From: JBHHYS01 sp046757645
GTDB lineage: Bacteria; Acidobacteriota; Terriglobia; Acidiferrales; 2-02-FULL-67-57
Direction: 5' to 3'
Assembly: GCA_046757645.1 (NCBI GenBank)
Contig: JBHHYS010000012.1
Coordinates: 1-39,519 of the forward strand
DNA length: 39,519 nt
Both the position numbers and the translations under genes were made by a program. This document shows positions 32,550 through 39,519 of this stretch, piece after piece. Position 1 is the first letter of the stretch, and each line of letters begins with the position of its first letter. The notes under the pieces are model-generated. The model ran no database searches, was not told the origin of the DNA, and saw nothing but the letters and a program-made list of their open reading frames with translations.

Positions 32550-32639
32550 GGAGCCGAAGGCGACGAAGAATCTCGCGGAGACAGGAGTCGCCTCAGAAGC
32601 AGATTCTTCGTCCCGATAGTATCGGGACTCAGAATGACA
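32539..32639. repeat. GTCATTCTGAG-type inverted repeat element
   Basis: TGTCATTCTGAG (32539-32550) pairs perfectly with CTCAGAATGACA (32628-32639). Inside, ACGAAGAATCT (32563-32573) pairs with AGATTCTTCGT (32601-32611), and GTCCCGAT-AGT-ATCGGGAC forms a side hairpin at 32610-32628. The left arm contains the hcrC stop codon (32547-32549). The element separates hcrC from hcrA and resembles the inner part of 14143-14291. Confidence 0.75.
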
Positions 32640-32712
32640 GGCAGCAAGTCGAGGCAAGCACTCTGTGAGGTTGTGCTGACGGCGGAACGGCGATGAGGCA
32701 AAGGAACTAACC

Positions 32713-35043
32713 ATGGCGGAGTTTTCCATCGTCGGCAAGCGCCTGCCCATGGTGGACGCCCCGGACAAGGTGACCGGCGCGGCACTCTACGCCGATGACC
32801 TGGTGCTGCCGGGGATGTTAATCGGGAAAATCCTGCACAGCCCGCACCCCCACGCGCGCATCCGCCGGATTGACACCCGGCGCGCCGAGGCCCTCCCCGG
32901 GGTCAAAGCGGTGGTAACCGGCGGGGAGTTCCCCAACAAGTACGGCATCCTGCCCATCGGCCACGACGAAACCGTGTTTGCCGTGGACAAGGTGCGCTAC
33001 ATCGGCGACAACGTGGCCGGCGTGGCCGCTGTCTCCGCTGAGGTGGCAGAGCAAGCGTTGGACCTGATCGAGGTGGATTACGAATTGCTCCCTGCGTACT
33101 TCGATCCGTTCGAGGCGATGGAGGCGGAGTCCAACTGGATTCACGACGACAAGCCCCACAACATCGAAAAGGAATACCACCACCACTTCGGCAACCTGGA
33201 AGAGGGCCTAGCGCAGGCGGACCTGGTGCGCAGCGAGCGCTTCTACTGCAGCGAGGTCACCCACGCCGCCCTGGAACCGCACGCCACCCTGGCCCACTAC
33301 CAGCTCACCGCGGCGCGCCAGCCGGAGGGGCGGCTGACGGTGTGGTCGTCCACCCAGGTGCCTTACTACGTGCACCGCACCCTATCGAACGTGCTCGGGC
33401 TGCCCATGAGCCAGATTCGCGTGATCAAGCCGCTGGTGGGCGGCGGCTTCGGAGGCAAGAGCGAAGTCATTCCCTTGGAAGTGGGTGCGGCGGTGCTCTC
33501 CCGCCAAGCCGCCCGGCCGGTGAAAGTTACCTACACGCGCGAAGAGGTCTTCTACGCCCACCGCGGCCGCCCCATTCAAATCCTGGACGTGACCATCGGA
33601 GCCACCCGCGACGGCAAGATCACCGCGGTGAAGGCGCGCATCATTCAGGACGGCGGCGCCTACTGCGGCTACGGGCCGGTGACGCTTCTCTATTCCGGCC
33701 AGTTGCTGGGGGCGATGTACGACATCCAGAACGTGCAATTCGACGGGTACCGGGTGCTCACCAACAAGCCCGCCTGCGGGGCGATGCGTGGGCACGGCAC
33801 GGTCAACACCCGCTTTGCGTTCGAGTCGCTGCTGGACGTGGTGGCCGCGGAGCTGGGCCTCGACCCGGCCGAAATCCGTCTGCGGAATCAACTCCGACCG
33901 CCCTGCATCACGGTCAACCAGTTGCGGGTCACCAGCTATGGGTATCCCGAATGCATCCGCCAAGTGGTGGAGAAGTCCGGCTGGCGGGAGAAGAAAGGCA
34001 AGCTGGCCTATGGGAAGGGCATCGGCATCGCCGGCAGCCACTATGTTTCGGGTGCCTCCAATCCCATCATCCGCTCCCAGATGCCTCACACCACCGTGAA
34101 CCTCAAGGTCGATCGGGAGGGCGCGGTCACGCTTTTTACCGGCGCCGCCGAAATCGGGCAAGGCTCGGATACCATTCAAGTGCAACTGGTGGCGGAAGAA
34201 CTGGGCGTTGAGCTGGAACGGATCAAGCTGGTGGCCGCCGACACCGAGCGCACACCCGTTGACCTGGGCAGCTACTCCAGCCGCGTGACCTTCATGGCCG
34301 GCAACGCCTGCCTGGCAGCGGCGCGCAACCTGAAGAAGAAAATCTTCGACGTGGTCGCCCGGCAGTGGGCCGTGTCGCCGGAGGCACTGGAGGCTCGCGA
34401 CGACCGCATCTGGCTCCGGAACGGCTCTCAGAAGTCAATGAGTTTCGAGGCGGCGGCGGGGGCGGCCCTCGAACAGTTCGGTGAGCTGGTGGCCAGCGGG
34501 AGCTACGCGCCGCCGGAGGATGCCCGGGGCGGCAAGTATAAAGGGGCGGGCGTGGGCCCTTCGCCCTCCTACAGCTACAGCGCTCAGGTGGCCGAAGTCA
34601 GTGTGGATTCGGAGACGGGCCAGGTGAGGGTGGAGCGCATCATCGTGGCGCACGACTGCGGACGCGCGATCAACCCTGCGAACGTGGAAGGCCAGGTGAT
34701 CGGCTCGGTGTGGATGGGGCTGGGGCAGGCGCTGCAGGAAGAAATGATCTGGAACCGCGGCCGCCTGATGAACCCCTCGCTGCTGGAGTACAAGTCGGCC
34801 TCCACCCTGGAATCGCCGACGATTATTCCCATCCTGGTGGAAAGCGTGGACCCGGAAGGTCCGTGGGGCGCCAAGGAGGCGGGGGAAGGGTCGTTGGCGG
34901 CGGCGATTCCGGCGGTCGCCAATGCTATCTATGACGCTGTGGGTGTGCGCATCACCAGCACCCCGATTACCCCGGAGAAAATCCTGCGCGCGTTGCGGGA
35001 AAAGCAGAAGCGGGAAGCGCAGGGGAAGGGAGGGAGCCGATGA
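32713..35043 (+). CDS. hcrA: 4-hydroxybenzoyl-CoA reductase, molybdopterin subunit
   Basis: 776 residues, full length for the family. Binds the Mo-pterin (cytosine dinucleotide) cofactor and carries the active site. Motifs: GKRLPMVDAPDKVTGAALYADD at the N-terminus, VGGGFGGKSEVIPLE, CGAMRGHGTVNTRFAFE, GAAEIGQGSDTIQVQ and GPWGAKEAGEGSLAAA with the catalytic glutamate. Reductively removes the para-hydroxyl of 4-hydroxybenzoyl-CoA to give benzoyl-CoA, using low-potential electrons. AAAGGA precedes ATG 32713. Its stop overlaps hcrB (ATGA). By itself it could be any xanthine-dehydrogenase-type hydroxylase; HcrB narrows it. Confidence 0.87.
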   Translation: MAEFSIVGKRLPMVDAPDKVTGAALYADDLVLPGMLIGKILHSPHPHARIRRIDTRRAEALPGVKAVVTGGEFPNKYGILPIGHDETVFAVDKVRYIGDNVAGVAAVSAEVAEQALDLIEVDYELLPAYFDPFEAMEAESNWIHDDKPHNIEKEYHHHFGNLEEGLAQADLVRSERFYCSEVTHAALEPHATLAHYQLTAARQPEGRLTVWSSTQVPYYVHRTLSNVLGLPMSQIRVIKPLVGGGFGGKSEVIPLEVGAAVLSRQAARPVKVTYTREEVFYAHRGRPIQILDVTIGATRDGKITAVKARIIQDGGAYCGYGPVTLLYSGQLLGAMYDIQNVQFDGYRVLTNKPACGAMRGHGTVNTRFAFESLLDVVAAELGLDPAEIRLRNQLRPPCITVNQLRVTSYGYPECIRQVVEKSGWREKKGKLAYGKGIGIAGSHYVSGASNPIIRSQMPHTTVNLKVDREGAVTLFTGAAEIGQGSDTIQVQLVAEELGVELERIKLVAADTERTPVDLGSYSSRVTFMAGNACLAAARNLKKKIFDVVARQWAVSPEALEARDDRIWLRNGSQKSMSFEAAAGAALEQFGELVASGSYAPPEDARGGKYKGAGVGPSPSYSYSAQVAEVSVDSETGQVRVERIIVAHDCGRAINPANVEGQVIGSVWMGLGQALQEEMIWNRGRLMNPSLLEYKSASTLESPTIIPILVESVDPEGPWGAKEAGEGSLAAAIPAVANAIYDAVGVRITSTPITPEKILRALREKQKREAQGKGGSR

Positions 35044-36035
35044 GCCTGCCTCTCTTCATGCTTTTGCGCCCGCGCAGGCTCGAAGAAGCGGTTGAGCAAC
35101 TGGCGGCGCACGCCGACGAGGCCTTGGTGGTTGCCGGGGGGACCGACGTGGTGCCGAATTTGCGCGCGGGACTATTTTCGCCGCGGACGCTGGTGGATAT
35201 CAAAGGCATCGCCAACCTGCGGGGGATCGCATTCGAGCCCGGGCGGGGTCTCCACATCGGCGCTCTGACCACGATCACCGCCCTGGCTGAATCGGCGGTT
35301 GTCCGGCAGCAGTATCCGGTGTTGGCGGAAGCGGCTGGCACCATTGCCAGCCCGGTGTTGCGCAATATGGGGACGTTGGGCGGCAATCTCTGCCTGGAAA
35401 CCCGCTGCCTGTGGTACAACCAGTCCTACTTCTGGCGCAAAGCCTGCGGTTTCTGCCTGAAGAAGGATGGCACTGTTTGTCACGTGGCGCCCAGCGGCAA
35501 GTTCTGCTGGGCGGTGTGGTCGGGCGACACCGCCCCGGCCTTGCTGACCTTGGACGCGGAGGTGGAGATTGTGGGGCCGGGCGGCGCGCGCCGGCTTCCT
35601 TTGGCTGAGTTCTACACGAATGATGGGATGGACCGCATCCGCCTGGGCCGCGACGAAATTCTGAGCGGCGTTTTCGTGCCCGCGCGCACGGCCGGCTACC
35701 GGGGGAGCTATTCCAAGCTGCGCATCCGCGGTTCGATTGACTACCCGCTGGCGGGCGTGGCGGTGGTGATGAAGCTCGAAGACGGCATCTGCGGCGACGT
35801 CCGCCTGGGATTGACGGCAGTGAATCCGGCGCCCGTGCGAGTGCGTGAAGCCGAGGAGTTGCTGTGCGACCAGCGCTTCTCACCCGAACGGGTGGAGGCG
35901 GCGGCTGAGGCGGTGGTTCGCACTGGCAAGCCGCTCAAAACCAGTGTCTCCACGCCGGAATACCGGCGCGACATCCTGCGGGTGTTTGCCCGCCGCGCCC
36001 TCACCCGGCTCTGGACAGGTAACGGGGTCAACTGA
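35040..36035 (+). CDS. hcrB: 4-hydroxybenzoyl-CoA reductase, FAD and 4Fe-4S subunit
   Basis: 331 residues. FAD-binding (CO-dehydrogenase medium) fold: VVAGGTDVVPNLRAGLF and RNMGTLGGNLCLETRC. An insert at about 118-160 holds six cysteines (118, 123, 136, 139, 147, 156). The spacing 123-139-147-156 (16, 8, 9) equals that of the four cysteines that, as I recall, ligate the extra 4Fe-4S cluster of Thauera HcrB (122, 138, 146, 155). This loop is the hallmark that separates 4-hydroxybenzoyl-CoA reductase from ordinary xanthine-dehydrogenase-like enzymes, and lets ferredoxin drive the reaction. Start ATG 35040 overlaps hcrA by four bases. Confidence 0.9.
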   Translation: MSLPLFMLLRPRRLEEAVEQLAAHADEALVVAGGTDVVPNLRAGLFSPRTLVDIKGIANLRGIAFEPGRGLHIGALTTITALAESAVVRQQYPVLAEAAGTIASPVLRNMGTLGGNLCLETRCLWYNQSYFWRKACGFCLKKDGTVCHVAPSGKFCWAVWSGDTAPALLTLDAEVEIVGPGGARRLPLAEFYTNDGMDRIRLGRDEILSGVFVPARTAGYRGSYSKLRIRGSIDYPLAGVAVVMKLEDGICGDVRLGLTAVNPAPVRVREAEELLCDQRFSPERVEAAAEAVVRTGKPLKTSVSTPEYRRDILRVFARRALTRLWTGNGVN

Positions 36036-36054
36036 CCCGGGGCATTCCCGGACG

Positions 36055-36906
36055 ATGCAGAGCGTCATCGACATCCACGTGCACATGCAGCCGCTGGAGC
36101 TGATGAAGCCGGCGTGTCGGGCGCTGGTGCGCGCCACCCAGCCCAATTTCGAGCAGATTGTGGAGTTGGTGAACGACCCGGGCAAATTCGTCGCCCACCT
36201 CGACCGGGAAGGCATCGAGCGGGCGGGGATCATCAACTATGTCAGTCCGGTGGTGATGGGTTTCACCGATGAGGTCAACGAGTGGGCGGCGGCCTACGCC
36301 CGCGACTTTCGCGACCGGCTGCTGCCCTTCGGCTCGCTCGACCCCACCACGGTGCGCGACCCCGCGGCGGCCATGGCGCGCCTCATCAACGAGCTGAACC
36401 TCCCGGCGCTCAAGTTGCACCCGCCGCATCAGCTCTTCTATCCCAACCCGGACCGGGAGGGTCTGCGGGCGCTCGAGGTCATCTACCGCACGGCCGAGCA
36501 GGCACGCTTGCCGGTGATGATCCATACCGGCACCTCGGTTTTCCCGGGGGCGCGCAACAAGTTCGCTGACCCCATCTACGTGGACGACGTGGCGGTGGAT
36601 TTTCCCGACCTGCCGATTATCATTGCTCACGGGGGCCGGCCGCTATGGACGGAGACCGCCACCTTTTTGCTGCGGCGGCACTCGAACGTCCAGATGGATA
36701 TCTCCAGCATTCCCCCGCAGAATCTGATCCGGTATTTTCCCCGCCTCGAACAACTCGCCGACAAGGTGCTGTGGGGTTCCGATTGGCCGGGGCCGAGCGT
36801 GCCGGGGATGCGGGCCAATCTGGAGCGCTTCTGCCAGTTGCCGCTTAGCGCCGAAGCCAAGCAGCGCATCCTCTACGAGAACGCCGCCCGGCTTTTCCGC
36901 CTCTGA
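36055..36906 (+). CDS. Amidohydrolase (amidohydrolase-2 / ACMSD-like) family protein
   Basis: 283 residues, TIM-barrel metal hydrolase. Metal and active-site residues are all visible: H-x-H in DIHVHMQPLE, ALKLHPPHQL, MIHTGTSVF, IIAHGGRPLW and LWGSDWPGPS. Relatives decarboxylate or hydrolyse aromatic-derived acids (ACMSD, gamma-resorcylate decarboxylase). In this operon it may open or decarboxylate a ring-derived intermediate, but no specific reaction can be assigned. ATG 36055 begins the conserved N-terminus, 19 bases after hcrB. Confidence 0.85.
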   Translation: MQSVIDIHVHMQPLELMKPACRALVRATQPNFEQIVELVNDPGKFVAHLDREGIERAGIINYVSPVVMGFTDEVNEWAAAYARDFRDRLLPFGSLDPTTVRDPAAAMARLINELNLPALKLHPPHQLFYPNPDREGLRALEVIYRTAEQARLPVMIHTGTSVFPGARNKFADPIYVDDVAVDFPDLPIIIAHGGRPLWTETATFLLRRHSNVQMDISSIPPQNLIRYFPRLEQLADKVLWGSDWPGPSVPGMRANLERFCQLPLSAEAKQRILYENAARLFRL

Positions 36907-36916
36907 GAGCACGCCG

Positions 36917-37768
36917 ATGAAGGTGAAGAGCATCGCGGTGGTTGGCGCCGGCACCATGGGGCGGGGCATCGCCTACGCCGCGGTTGCCGGTGGCTTCCGC
37001 ACGCTGCTGAGCGACGTGAACCAGGAAATCCTGGTGCGCGCCCAAAGCTATATTCGGGACACATTGCGGAGCGCCAAAGAGCGGGGCAAATGGAGCGGGG
37101 AGCCTGACGAAGCACTGGCCGGCTTGACCCTGTCGGTGAACCTGGAGGAAGCGGGCCAGGCCGACCTGGTGATTGAGGCCGTGCCCGAGGATATTCGCTT
37201 GAAGCTCGAAACCTTCGGCCGCTTGGACGCCGTTGCCCCGCCCGAGGCCCTCTTTGCCAGCAACACCTCCTCGCTGAGTATTTCCGAGATGAGCGCCGCC
37301 ACCACCCGCGGGGCGCGCTTCCTGGGGATGCACTTTTTCAATCCGGTGCCCAAGATGAAGTTGATTGAGTTGGTCTCCACCCCGGAGACTTCGGAAGAGA
37401 CATTGGCCACAGCCGAAGAGGTAGCTCGGCAGATGGGCAAAGAAACCGTGCGGGTGAAGGAGTCGCCCGGGTTTGTCACCAGCCGCATCAACGCCCTCAT
37501 CGGGAATGAAGCTTTCCGCATGCTGGAAGAAGGCATCGCCACCGCGGAAGACATTGACAAGGCGGTTAAGCTGGGCCTGAACCATCCCCTGGGCCCTTTT
37601 GAAATGGTTGACCTGGTGGGGCTGGACGTGCGCCTGGCGGTGCTCGACTACCTGCATCGCCGGCTGGGCGAGCGCTTCCAGCCCGGCCGCATCCTGGTGG
37701 AGCACGTAAAGGCGGGGCGGTTGGGGCGCAAAGTCGGCCGGGGTGTCTACGATTATGAGACGACGTGA
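36917..37768 (+). CDS. 3-hydroxyacyl-CoA dehydrogenase
   Basis: 283 residues, the short Hbd/PaaH type. NAD site IAVVGAGTMGRGIAYAAVAGG, substrate-binding ASNTSSLSISEMSA, catalytic His-Glu pair in GMHFFNPVPKMKLIELV, and the C-terminal domain PGFVTSRINALIGNEAFRML ... LGLNHPLGPFEMVDLVGLD. Oxidises a 3-hydroxyacyl-CoA with NAD; in aromatic-CoA pathways this is the beta-oxidation step after ring cleavage. It follows the amidohydrolase by ten bases and precedes a canonical hydratase, so the two likely act in sequence. Confidence 0.92.
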   Translation: MKVKSIAVVGAGTMGRGIAYAAVAGGFRTLLSDVNQEILVRAQSYIRDTLRSAKERGKWSGEPDEALAGLTLSVNLEEAGQADLVIEAVPEDIRLKLETFGRLDAVAPPEALFASNTSSLSISEMSAATTRGARFLGMHFFNPVPKMKLIELVSTPETSEETLATAEEVARQMGKETVRVKESPGFVTSRINALIGNEAFRMLEEGIATAEDIDKAVKLGLNHPLGPFEMVDLVGLDVRLAVLDYLHRRLGERFQPGRILVEHVKAGRLGRKVGRGVYDYETT

Positions 37769-37787
37769 AACCGGCGGGAGTGGCAGA

Positions 37788-38567
37788 ATGGGCAGCTATA
37801 AAACGATTCTTCTGACCGTTAGCGAGGGGATCGCCGTGCTCACCGTCAACCGGCCGGGGGTGCGCAACGCCTTGAGCGCGGAGACGGTGAAGGAAATCCA
37901 CGCGGCGCTGCGGGCGCTGGGGGGACGAGACGACGTCGGGGTGCTGATATTGACCGGTGCGGGCGACAAAGCGTTCGTCTCCGGCGCGGACATCCGCGAG
38001 ATTCGCGAGCGCGGCAAGCGAGAGGCGCTGGAAGCCATCAACCAGGAACTCTTCACCGCGGTGGAGAATTTCCCCCAGCCGGTAATCGCCGCGGTGAACG
38101 GCTATGCGCTCGGGGGCGGGTGCGAGCTGGCGCTGGCGTGCGACATCCGCATCGCGGCCGAGCAGGCGCGCTTCGGCTTTCCCGAGACCGGGTTGGGCAT
38201 CATGCCGGCGGCGGGCGGGACGCAGCGCCTGCCACGGCAGATCGGCTGGGGCAGGGCCAAGGAGTTGATCCTGACCGGCGAGATCATTGACGCGCACACC
38301 GCCGAGCGCCTCGGCCTGGTGAACAAGGTAGTGCCCCGCGAGGAGCTGCTGGAGACAGCCCGCGCCTATGGGAAAAAAATATTGTCCCGAGGGCCGCTGG
38401 CCATCCGCCTGGCAAAGCGGGCGCTGAACGTGGCGGCTCGCACCGGGCTCGACGTCGGTCTGGAGGTGGAGCGCCTGGCGCAGACGGTGTTGTTTGAATC
38501 GAAGGACAAGCAGGAAGGCACGACTGCCTTCCTGGAAAAGCGCAAACCGAAGTTTCGGGGAGAGTAG
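37788..38567 (+). CDS. Enoyl-CoA hydratase (crotonase) 4
   Basis: 259 residues, the most canonical hydratase of the four: LTVNRPGVRNALS, FVSGADIREIRE, NGYALGGGCELALACDIRIA with the first catalytic Glu, and FGFPETGLGIMPAAGGTQRL with the second. Ends KRKPKFRGE as is typical. Hydrates trans-2-enoyl-CoA to 3-hydroxyacyl-CoA. It sits 19 bases after the dehydrogenase it would feed. Start ATG 37788 has GGGAG upstream. Confidence 0.92.
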   Translation: MGSYKTILLTVSEGIAVLTVNRPGVRNALSAETVKEIHAALRALGGRDDVGVLILTGAGDKAFVSGADIREIRERGKREALEAINQELFTAVENFPQPVIAAVNGYALGGGCELALACDIRIAAEQARFGFPETGLGIMPAAGGTQRLPRQIGWGRAKELILTGEIIDAHTAERLGLVNKVVPREELLETARAYGKKILSRGPLAIRLAKRALNVAARTGLDVGLEVERLAQTVLFESKDKQEGTTAFLEKRKPKFRGE

Positions 38568-38569
38568 GC

Positions 38570-39100
38570 TTGAGCGGCGTGGAAGAGAAGATTGTGCTGG
38601 CGCAGGGCGACCTGAGTGAAGCGGGCGTAGATGCCATTGTCAACGCCGCCAATAACGACCTGCAACTTGGTGGCGGCGTCGCGGGCGCCATTCGCCGCAA
38701 GGGCGGCCCGGCGATTCAGCAGGAGTGCGACCGCATCGGACGGATTGCCATCGGCGAAGCAGCGGTGACCACGGGCGGGAAGCTGAAGGCTCGCTACGTC
38801 ATCCATGCCGCCAGCATGCAACTGGGCGGGCGCACGACCGCCCAGTCCTTGCGCGCCTCCACGCGCAACGCGCTGGCCCGCGCCGTGGAGAAAGGCGTCA
38901 AGACCGTCGCTTTTCCAGCGGTGGGCACCGGCGTTGCCGGTTTCCCCCTGCGCGAGTGCGCCGAGATTATGCTTGCCGAAGTGGTGCAGCATTTGAAGGG
39001 AAAAACGTCCATCGAGAAGGTTCACTTCGTCCTTTTCGACAACCGCGCGCTCGATACCTTCCAGCAGGTGTGGGCCGCAATGCGTCAGAAAGGAGTGTAG
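38570..39100 (+). CDS. Macrodomain protein (ADP-ribose binding or hydrolysing)
   Basis: 176 residues. Macrodomain motifs: LAQGDLSEAGVDAIVNAANN, LQLGGGVAGAIRRKGG, and FPAVGTGVAGFPLRECAEIM. The NAANN and GGGVAGAI loops bind ADP-ribose; MacroD-like members remove mono-ADP-ribose or deacetylate O-acetyl-ADP-ribose. Start is TTG 38570 with GGGGAG upstream; GTG 38579 is an alternative. Only two bases separate it from the hydratase, so it is part of the operon. Its role there is unclear. Confidence 0.88.
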   Translation: MSGVEEKIVLAQGDLSEAGVDAIVNAANNDLQLGGGVAGAIRRKGGPAIQQECDRIGRIAIGEAAVTTGGKLKARYVIHAASMQLGGRTTAQSLRASTRNALARAVEKGVKTVAFPAVGTGVAGFPLRECAEIMLAEVVQHLKGKTSIEKVHFVLFDNRALDTFQQVWAAMRQKGV

Positions 39101-39108
39101 GAAGCGCC

Positions 39109-39519
39109 ATGCGGCTGCTTTTTGTGTGCAGCGGCAATTCCGCCCGCAGCCAGATGGCCGAGGGGTGGGCCCGGCAACTTGCCCCCGCGGGTGTCGAGGC
39201 CCATAGCGCGGGCACTCGTCCGGTGGGAGTCAACCCGCTGGCGGTGGAGGTGATGAAGGAGCGTGGGGTGGACATCAGCCGGCAGCACTCGAAGGCGCTC
39301 GCCGAACTGGCGGGCGAAGCCGACTACGTGATTACGCTTTGCGCAGAAGCGGATGCCGAGTGTCCCGGGCTGCCGGAGCGGGTCGAGCGGCTGGCCTGGC
39401 ACCTGCCGGACCCGGCGAAAGTAGAGGGAAGCGAGGAAGAAAAGCGGCAAGCGTTTCGTGCCGTGCGCGACCACATCGAGGCGTGCCTGCGCGAGTTCTT
39501 CGCCAGCCCTGCCTGGCGG
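39109..39519 (+). CDS. arsC: ArsC-type arsenate reductase / low-molecular-weight phosphatase, cut by window end
   Basis: At least 137 codons, no stop before the window ends, so it is partial at the 3' side. Active-site loop CSGNSARS (C-x5-R) in RLLFVCSGNSARSQMAEGWA near the N-terminus. VITLCAEADAEC gives a Cys-x6-Cys pair, the second and third redox cysteines of thioredoxin-linked ArsC, and LPDPAKVEGSEEEK supplies the DP acid. This favours arsenate reductase over a plain tyrosine phosphatase. ATG 39109 follows AGGAG. It is eight bases after the macrodomain gene. Confidence 0.82.
   Translation, partial: MRLLFVCSGNSARSQMAEGWARQLAPAGVEAHSAGTRPVGVNPLAVEVMKERGVDISRQHSKALAELAGEADYVITLCAEADAECPGLPERVERLAWHLPDPAKVEGSEEEKRQAFRAVRDHIEACLREFFASPAWR

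Overview
The window is GC-rich bacterial chromosome with dense, mostly co-directional genes from about 9 kb to the right edge and a looser, repeat-rich stretch from 1 to about 9 kb. No rRNA, tRNA, CRISPR array or complete insertion sequence was seen. The gene set (secreted serine hydrolase and S9 peptidase, many TPR proteins, DUF885 metallopeptidase, fused E1 2-oxoacid dehydrogenase, PspC/zinc-ribbon protein, stand-alone hairpin repeats of the GTCATTCTGAG type) looks most like an Acidobacteriota-type genome. That placement is an inference from gene style, not from a marker gene.

Layout. 0.25-9 kb: a TTG-initiated beta-lactamase-fold serine hydrolase; a TPR remnant; a small secreted protein; a membrane-anchored TPR protein; an S9 prolyl oligopeptidase-type gene broken near its 5' end by a one-base frameshift; and a serine recombinase with a proline in place of a highly conserved arginine. 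Between these lie stem-loops, a duplicated 45-base element, and a promoter-bearing element shared by the two secreted hydrolases. 9.1-14.7 kb: DUF885 peptidase, CBS-pair protein, fused alpha/beta E1 dehydrogenase, PspC protein. 14.7-22.2 kb: DoxX, a leuA-leuB pair with a divergent LysR regulator and a clear dyad operator, a saccharopine dehydrogenase-like enzyme, a 6-phosphofructokinase and an ornithine cyclodeaminase-like enzyme. 22.3-24.5 kb (minus): ECF sigma factor, zinc-finger anti-sigma factor and TPR protein.

24.7-39.5 kb (plus) is the most interesting part. It is a run of 16 co-directional genes headed by a TetR regulator with a good promoter and an abutting palindromic operator. It carries four crotonase-fold enzymes (one PaaG-like, one resembling cyclohexa-1,5-diene-carbonyl-CoA hydratase), an aldehyde dehydrogenase, a BoxB-family diiron oxygenase with all six expected ligands, a three-subunit molybdenum enzyme whose FAD subunit has the extra 4Fe-4S loop typical of 4-hydroxybenzoyl-CoA reductase (HcrABC), an amidohydrolase and a 3-hydroxyacyl-CoA dehydrogenase. 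A Mug-type DNA glycosylase, a ferritin-like protein, a small membrane protein, a macrodomain protein and an ArsC/LMW-phosphatase protein are embedded in or trail the run.

Read together, the run suggests degradation of an aromatic acid as its CoA thioester: reductive removal of a para-hydroxyl by HcrABC, ring epoxidation by the BoxB-like oxygenase, isomerisation or hydration by the crotonases, aldehyde oxidation, then beta-oxidation. Mixing an enzyme of anaerobic pathways (Hcr, Dch-like) with an oxygen-dependent ring epoxidase in one operon is unusual and is the best candidate here for an undescribed pathway. No CoA ligase, BoxA reductase, BoxC lyase or benzoyl-CoA reductase lies in the window, so the pathway is incomplete as seen.
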